A stretch of 16,968 nt of DNA from positions 1-16,968 of the forward strand of contig CAKTZW010000007.1 of assembly GCA_934636065.1 (NCBI GenBank). Reading direction: 5' to 3'. Both the position numbers and the translations under genes were made by a program. The notes under the pieces are model-generated. The model was not told the DNA's origin, did not search any database, and worked only from the letters and a program-made list of their open reading frames with translations. The first letter of the stretch is position 1; each line of letters starts with the position of its first letter. The stretch is from an uncultured Labedella sp. (GTDB taxonomy: Bacteria; Actinomycetota; Actinomycetes; Actinomycetales; Microbacteriaceae). Below are positions 14,122 through 16,968 of this stretch, in pieces.

Positions 14122-14709
14122 GTGCTGCTCTGGATCAACGGGACCTTCGGCGTGGGCAAGACCCACGTCGCTCACGAACTCCGCCGCAAGATCGCGGGCA
14201 GCGTCGTCTCCGATCCCGAGCTGCTCGGCATGGGCATCCAGCGGATGTATCCGCCGGCCCTCCGGACCGACTTCCAGGAGACACCGTGGTGGGCCGCCAC
14301 CGTCGCGGAGATCCTCATCGACCTCGACAGCCGGCATCCGGGCCTCGTGATCGTGCCGATGACCCTGTCCGATCCCGAACGGCGAACCGCCGTGTTCGAC
14401 GCACTCCACCGCGCCGGCGTCGAGACCCGCGAGGCGATCCTGCTCGCGTCACGGGACTCCATCCGACGGCGGGTGCGCGCGCGGTTCCAGGACCCCGAGG
14501 GTTGGCCTCTGCAGCATTACGACGCCGTGGACGCGTCGCTGCGGGCGGTGCGGTCCGGCGGGACGATCGAGACGGACCGGCTCTCGCTCCCGGAGGTCGT
14601 CGTCGAGGTCGCTCGGCTGGCCGGGGTCGAGCTCGCCTACTCCCGACGGGAACGTCTCACGCTCCCCGCTCGTCGCGTCCGGGTGACGGTCGCGCACGTG
14701 CGCTGGTAG
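14122..14709 (+). CDS. P-loop ATP-binding protein, TmrB/AAA kinase-like
   Basis: The product is 195 residues. It begins LLWINGTFGVGKTHVAHEL, with Walker A GTFGVGKT at 7-14, followed by SDPELLGMGI and PGLVIVPMTLSDPERR. This order is that of TmrB-like proteins (named for tunicamycin resistance in Bacillus) and related small nucleoside-kinase-fold ATPases. In TmrB the protein is thought to bind tunicamycin, but a resistance role here is not supported by context. The middle contains a RDSIRRRVRARF arginine-rich LID-like segment. The start is GTG 14122 because upstream frames are poor and the TATCCT hexamer fits a leaderless start. It ends 6 bp before the convergent 68-residue gene. Confidence 0.82.
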   Translation: MLLWINGTFGVGKTHVAHELRRKIAGSVVSDPELLGMGIQRMYPPALRTDFQETPWWAATVAEILIDLDSRHPGLVIVPMTLSDPERRTAVFDALHRAGVETREAILLASRDSIRRRVRARFQDPEGWPLQHYDAVDASLRAVRSGGTIETDRLSLPEVVVEVARLAGVELAYSRRERLTLPARRVRVTVAHVRW

Positions 14710-14715
14710 CGGAGG

Positions 14716-14922
14716 TCAGTCCCCGAAGGTGCGCATGACGCTGTGCGATCCGTCCGGAGACGGCCCCATCGGCACCGTGGTGGAGGGCGTGACCATGAGG
14801 GCCGCGCACACCGTGGCGAGGGTCAGGGCGAGGGTCCCCATGAGCGCGATGACGGGCGACGGGACGTCGCCGGTCGCGTCCGGCTCGGACGAGCGGGGCG
14901 GCCGTCGCTGCAGGAGAGTCAT
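14716..14922 (-). CDS. Small single-span membrane protein, unknown function
   Basis: The product is 68 residues: a polar N-terminus with RRPPRSSEPD, one membrane segment (about 21-45, PSPVIALMGTLALTLATVCAA), then a Pro/Ser tail ending SVMRTFGD. I chose ATG 14922, preceded by GGGAAGG with good spacing (about 6 nt), over the ATG at 14979, which has no ribosome binding site and adds an Arg/Cys-rich stretch. I recognise no family. It is convergent with the TmrB-like gene. Two adjacent dyads (14979-15004) lie upstream and may control it. Confidence 0.6.
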   Translation of the reverse strand: MTLLQRRPPRSSEPDATGDVPSPVIALMGTLALTLATVCAALMVTPSTTVPMGPSPDGSHSVMRTFGD

Positions 14923-14978
14923 GAGGCGCCTTCCCTCGGAGCGGGCGCGGCACCGGATCGAATGCCGTGACCCCAGCA

Positions 14979-15004
14979 TGACCGGTGGTCACTAGACGAT
15001 CTAG
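14979..15004. promoter_or_regulatory. Paired operator-like dyads with CTAG arms
   Basis: TGACC-GGT-GGTCA (14979-14991) directly abuts CTAG-ACGAT-CTAG (14992-15004), about 57 bp upstream of the 68-residue gene and just beyond the ArsB-like gene's stop. CTAG is rare in such GC-rich genomes, and this is a local AT-richer patch continuing to TGTACA. Likely an operator/promoter of the small gene. The binding protein is unknown. Confidence 0.4.
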
Positions 15005-15041
15005 CTATGTACACGGCGGCTCCGGCGTGGTAGCCCCGGGA

Positions 15042-16196
15042 TCAGCGGGTGAGCGCGAAGGCGAGCGTCGCGGCGACGACCGTCAGCGGGGCGACCACGA
15101 GGCCGAGTCCGGCGAACCGCAGCCACGAGATCTCGACGCCGAGCGAGGTCAGGCGGCCGTGCCAGAGCAGGGTCGCGAGCGATGCCCACGGCGTCACGAG
15201 CGGACCGGCGTTGACCCCGATGAGCACGGCGACGAGGCGCTCCGGGCTCTCCGCGACGGGCTCGAGCGCGAGGTAGGCGGGCAGGTTGTCGAGCGCGTTG
15301 GCGCCGACCGCCCCCACCCCCGCGACGCGCAGCAGGTCGCCCGTTCCCCCGCCCGTGCCGGCGAGCGCCGACACGAGCTGCGTGAGCCCGAATCCCTGCG
15401 CCGCGTCGACGGTGAGGAAGAGCCCGGCGGCGAACACCACGATCTGCCACGGCAGCAGCCCGAGGCCGAGGGACTCCCGCCGCCGGACGGCGAAGACAGC
15501 CACGAGCACGACGGCGGCGATCACGGCGGGGATCCACACCTCGATCCCGGATACGAGCGCCGGAACCAGGAGCACGAGCACGGCGGCGGACCACCGGAAC
15601 AGGACCGGGTCCTGGATCGGCTCCTCATCGGCGACCTCGTATACCCCGGCCAGGTCGCGGCGGTACACGAGCGCGAGCACCCCGACCGGCACGGCGACGG
15701 CGACGAGCGCCGGCACGATCGTGAGCGCGGCGAAGCCGAGCGGCCCGACCCCGTCGAGCGAGTGCTCCGCGAGCAGATTGGTGAGGTTGGAGACGGGGAG
15801 GAACAGCGACCCGGTGTTGGCCAGCCACACCGTCGTCAGCGCGAACGGGATGGGGTTCACCCCGATGTGACGGGCGAGCAGCACGACCACCGGGGTCAGC
15901 AGCACCGCCGTGGTATCGAGCGACAGGAAGGCCGTGCTCACGACGGCGAAGGCCACCACGAGCAGCCAGAGCACGGTCGTCCGCCCGCGGCCGATCCGCG
16001 CGAGCCGCTCGGCGACCACCCGGAAGACCCCGGCCTCGGCCGCGAGCTCGGCGACCACCGTGATGGACACGACGAACAGCAGGACGGGCCAGATCCGCTC
16101 GGCGAGCGCGGTGAGTTCGTCCGCAGGCGTTCCTGTGACGAGCGCGAGGACACCACCGAGCAGCAGGAGGGCGAGGCCGACGATGCCCGTGCGCAT
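15042..16196 (-). CDS. ArsB/SLC13-like membrane transporter
   Basis: The product is 384 residues with about ten to eleven hydrophobic segments and belongs to the ion-transporter superfamily of ArsB, SLC13/CitM and NhaD. Family motifs appear at 93-102 (LDTTAVLLTP), 128-143 (TGSLFLPVSNLTNLLA), 298-313 (GANALDNLPAYLALEP) and 327-345 (GVNAGPLVTPWASLATLLW). These two inverted NxL/NLP re-entrant regions form the substrate site in relatives. The last two motifs are closest to arsenite carriers, but no arsR, arsC or arsA is nearby, so the substrate could also be another anion. The start ATG 16196 has GGAGG 4 nt upstream. It is divergent from the acyl-CoA dehydrogenase-like gene across 183 bp. Confidence 0.9.
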   Translation of the reverse strand: MRTGIVGLALLLLGGVLALVTGTPADELTALAERIWPVLLFVVSITVVAELAAEAGVFRVVAERLARIGRGRTTVLWLLVVAFAVVSTAFLSLDTTAVLLTPVVVLLARHIGVNPIPFALTTVWLANTGSLFLPVSNLTNLLAEHSLDGVGPLGFAALTIVPALVAVAVPVGVLALVYRRDLAGVYEVADEEPIQDPVLFRWSAAVLVLLVPALVSGIEVWIPAVIAAVVLVAVFAVRRRESLGLGLLPWQIVVFAAGLFLTVDAAQGFGLTQLVSALAGTGGGTGDLLRVAGVGAVGANALDNLPAYLALEPVAESPERLVAVLIGVNAGPLVTPWASLATLLWHGRLTSLGVEISWLRFAGLGLVVAPLTVVAATLAFALTR

Positions 16197-16379
16197 GCCA
16201 CCTCCGACGATCGACCAGCCGGGAGACGCGCCCGCCTCGGATCACCGTACCGCGGGCGGGATCCGCGTCCGCGCGGTACACCCCACGGCGGCCCTGTCGC
16301 GATCGCGGGACCGCGTCAAGGGTCGTCCCCGTGGTCGGCGAATTCGTAGCGTCGAGCCAACTCACGAGAACGGAACACG
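16197..16379. promoter_or_regulatory. Divergent intergenic region with two dyads
   Basis: This 183-bp gap separates the ArsB-like (-) and acyl-CoA dehydrogenase-like (+) genes. It holds an 8-bp inverted repeat GTACCGCG (16247-16254) / CGCGGTAC (16272-16279) and a 10-bp palindrome CGCGATCGCG (16298-16307). TAGCGT at 16347-16352 is a possible + strand -10, giving a leader of about 20 nt. No -35 is obvious. Confidence 0.35.
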
Positions 16380-16968
16380 GTGACACTGCTGACCTCGACG
16401 GCCTGGCCAGACGGAACGCCTCCGCAGGGAGAGCTCGACGTCCTCCGTCGAGCGGCGGAGGACGCACACGGATCCGTGGAGGCGGCACTCGACGTCGCCC
16501 GCGGAGCCGTCGACCGCGCCGGCCTCCTCACCACGAGACGTGCCGGTGGGTATCTCGCATCGCTCGGGGCGATCGCCGCCGGGGACGTGACCGTCGCGCG
16601 CGTCGTCGAACCGCACCTCGACGCGCTCGGCATCCTCGCCCAGGCCGGAGAGTCGCCGGACCCGGCCACGACGTGGGGCGTCTTCGCGGCGGAGGCACCG
16701 GGAGCGACGCTGACGGCGGTCCCGCACGGGGAGGAGTGGCGCCTCGACGGCCGCAAGCCGTGGTGCTCCCTCGCCGGACGGCTCGATCGGGCGCTGGTCA
16801 CCGCACACGTCCCGAGCGGCGAGCGGCGGCTCTTCCGCATCGACCTCACCGGGCCGGGCGTCGCCGTCGACCCGGCCTGGGCGGCCCGCGGGATGCCGCT
16901 CGTCCCGTCCGGCCCCGTCGACCTCGATGCCGTGCCCGCCCGAGCCGTCGGTGAGGAGGGGTGGTACC
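16380..16968 (+). CDS. Acyl-CoA dehydrogenase-like protein (3' truncated)
   Basis: 196 codons are in the window and the frame is open at the right edge. Start GTG 16380, reading MTLLTSTAWPDGTPPQGELDVL; the ribosome binding site is weak (GGAA nearby). The visible part has a helical N-terminal region, GGYLASLGAIAAGDVTVARVVEPHLDAL, and then WGVFAAEAPGATLTAVPHGEEWRLDGRKPWCSLAGRLDRALVTA. This is the beta-domain of acyl-CoA dehydrogenases, where the substrate/FAD-binding WxLxGxKxW motif appears as WRLDGRKPWCS. Divergent members of this family occur in Microbacteriaceae beside PIG-L deacetylase, methyltransferase and glycosyltransferase genes. That recollection is from general knowledge and the neighbours are beyond the window. 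The catalytic region is not visible. Confidence 0.8.
   Translation, partial: MTLLTSTAWPDGTPPQGELDVLRRAAEDAHGSVEAALDVARGAVDRAGLLTTRRAGGYLASLGAIAAGDVTVARVVEPHLDALGILAQAGESPDPATTWGVFAAEAPGATLTAVPHGEEWRLDGRKPWCSLAGRLDRALVTAHVPSGERRLFRIDLTGPGVAVDPAWAARGMPLVPSGPVDLDAVPARAVGEEGWY

Noticed and set aside
14985..16349. A 454-residue + strand frame over the ArsB-like gene, rich in Glu, Arg, Asp and His
   Set aside because: It is antisense to a clear membrane transporter, lacks any fold-like pattern and has no start signal.
1..16968. tRNA, rRNA or transposase genes
   Set aside because: I scanned for tRNA-like cloverleaf motifs, rRNA segments, transposase motifs and terminal inverted repeats by eye and saw none. 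A covariance-model search could still find a small RNA.

Overview
The window is high-GC DNA (strong G/C at third codon positions) from an actinobacterium, most likely a member of the Microbacteriaceae. The evidence is a class E (LAXTG-type) sortase signal, actinobacterial-looking leaderless promoters, and the style of the CCA-adding enzyme, ArsB-like carrier and acyl-CoA dehydrogenase-like gene. The family assignment is inference. I found no rRNA, tRNA, insertion sequence, CRISPR array or prophage gene.

Layout: (1) 1-4603, + strand: the 3' end of an XRE/cupin regulator, then a tightly coupled four-gene operon. The operon encodes a solute-binding lipoprotein, a metal-dependent amidohydrolase, an ABC ATPase and an ABC permease, and each junction is a 4-bp ATGA overlap. 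It reads as an uptake-and-hydrolysis module for an unidentified small organic compound. (2) 4646-6920, - strand: a CCA tRNA nucleotidyltransferase and a membrane-anchored lytic transglycosylase. (3) 7124-11399, - strand: a 1394-residue secreted surface protein with three N-terminal domains, six near-identical domains of about 125 residues and an LAVTG sorting signal, followed by two tandem perfect hairpins. (4) 11400-11781: a dyad-rich divergent regulatory region. (5) 11782-13353, + strand: a LuxR-type regulator with a helical-repeat N-terminus and no visible ATPase motif. (6) 13350-14922: two small membrane proteins, a TmrB-like P-loop protein and a 68-residue membrane protein. (7) 15042-16196, - strand: an ArsB/SLC13-like carrier. 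(8) 16380-end, + strand: the start of an acyl-CoA dehydrogenase-like protein.

The most notable structures are the repeat stalk and a promoter pattern. In each of the six repeats, Lys-6, Asp-43/44 and Asn-101 are invariant, which is what self-forming intramolecular isopeptide bonds would need, and each repeat ends in a cysteine pair. Four genes (CCA enzyme, two small membrane proteins, TmrB-like) have a TANNNT hexamer exactly 7 nt before a start codon, which suggests leaderless mRNAs. The surface protein and the divergent LuxR-type regulator plausibly form one regulatory unit, but this is inferred only from arrangement.
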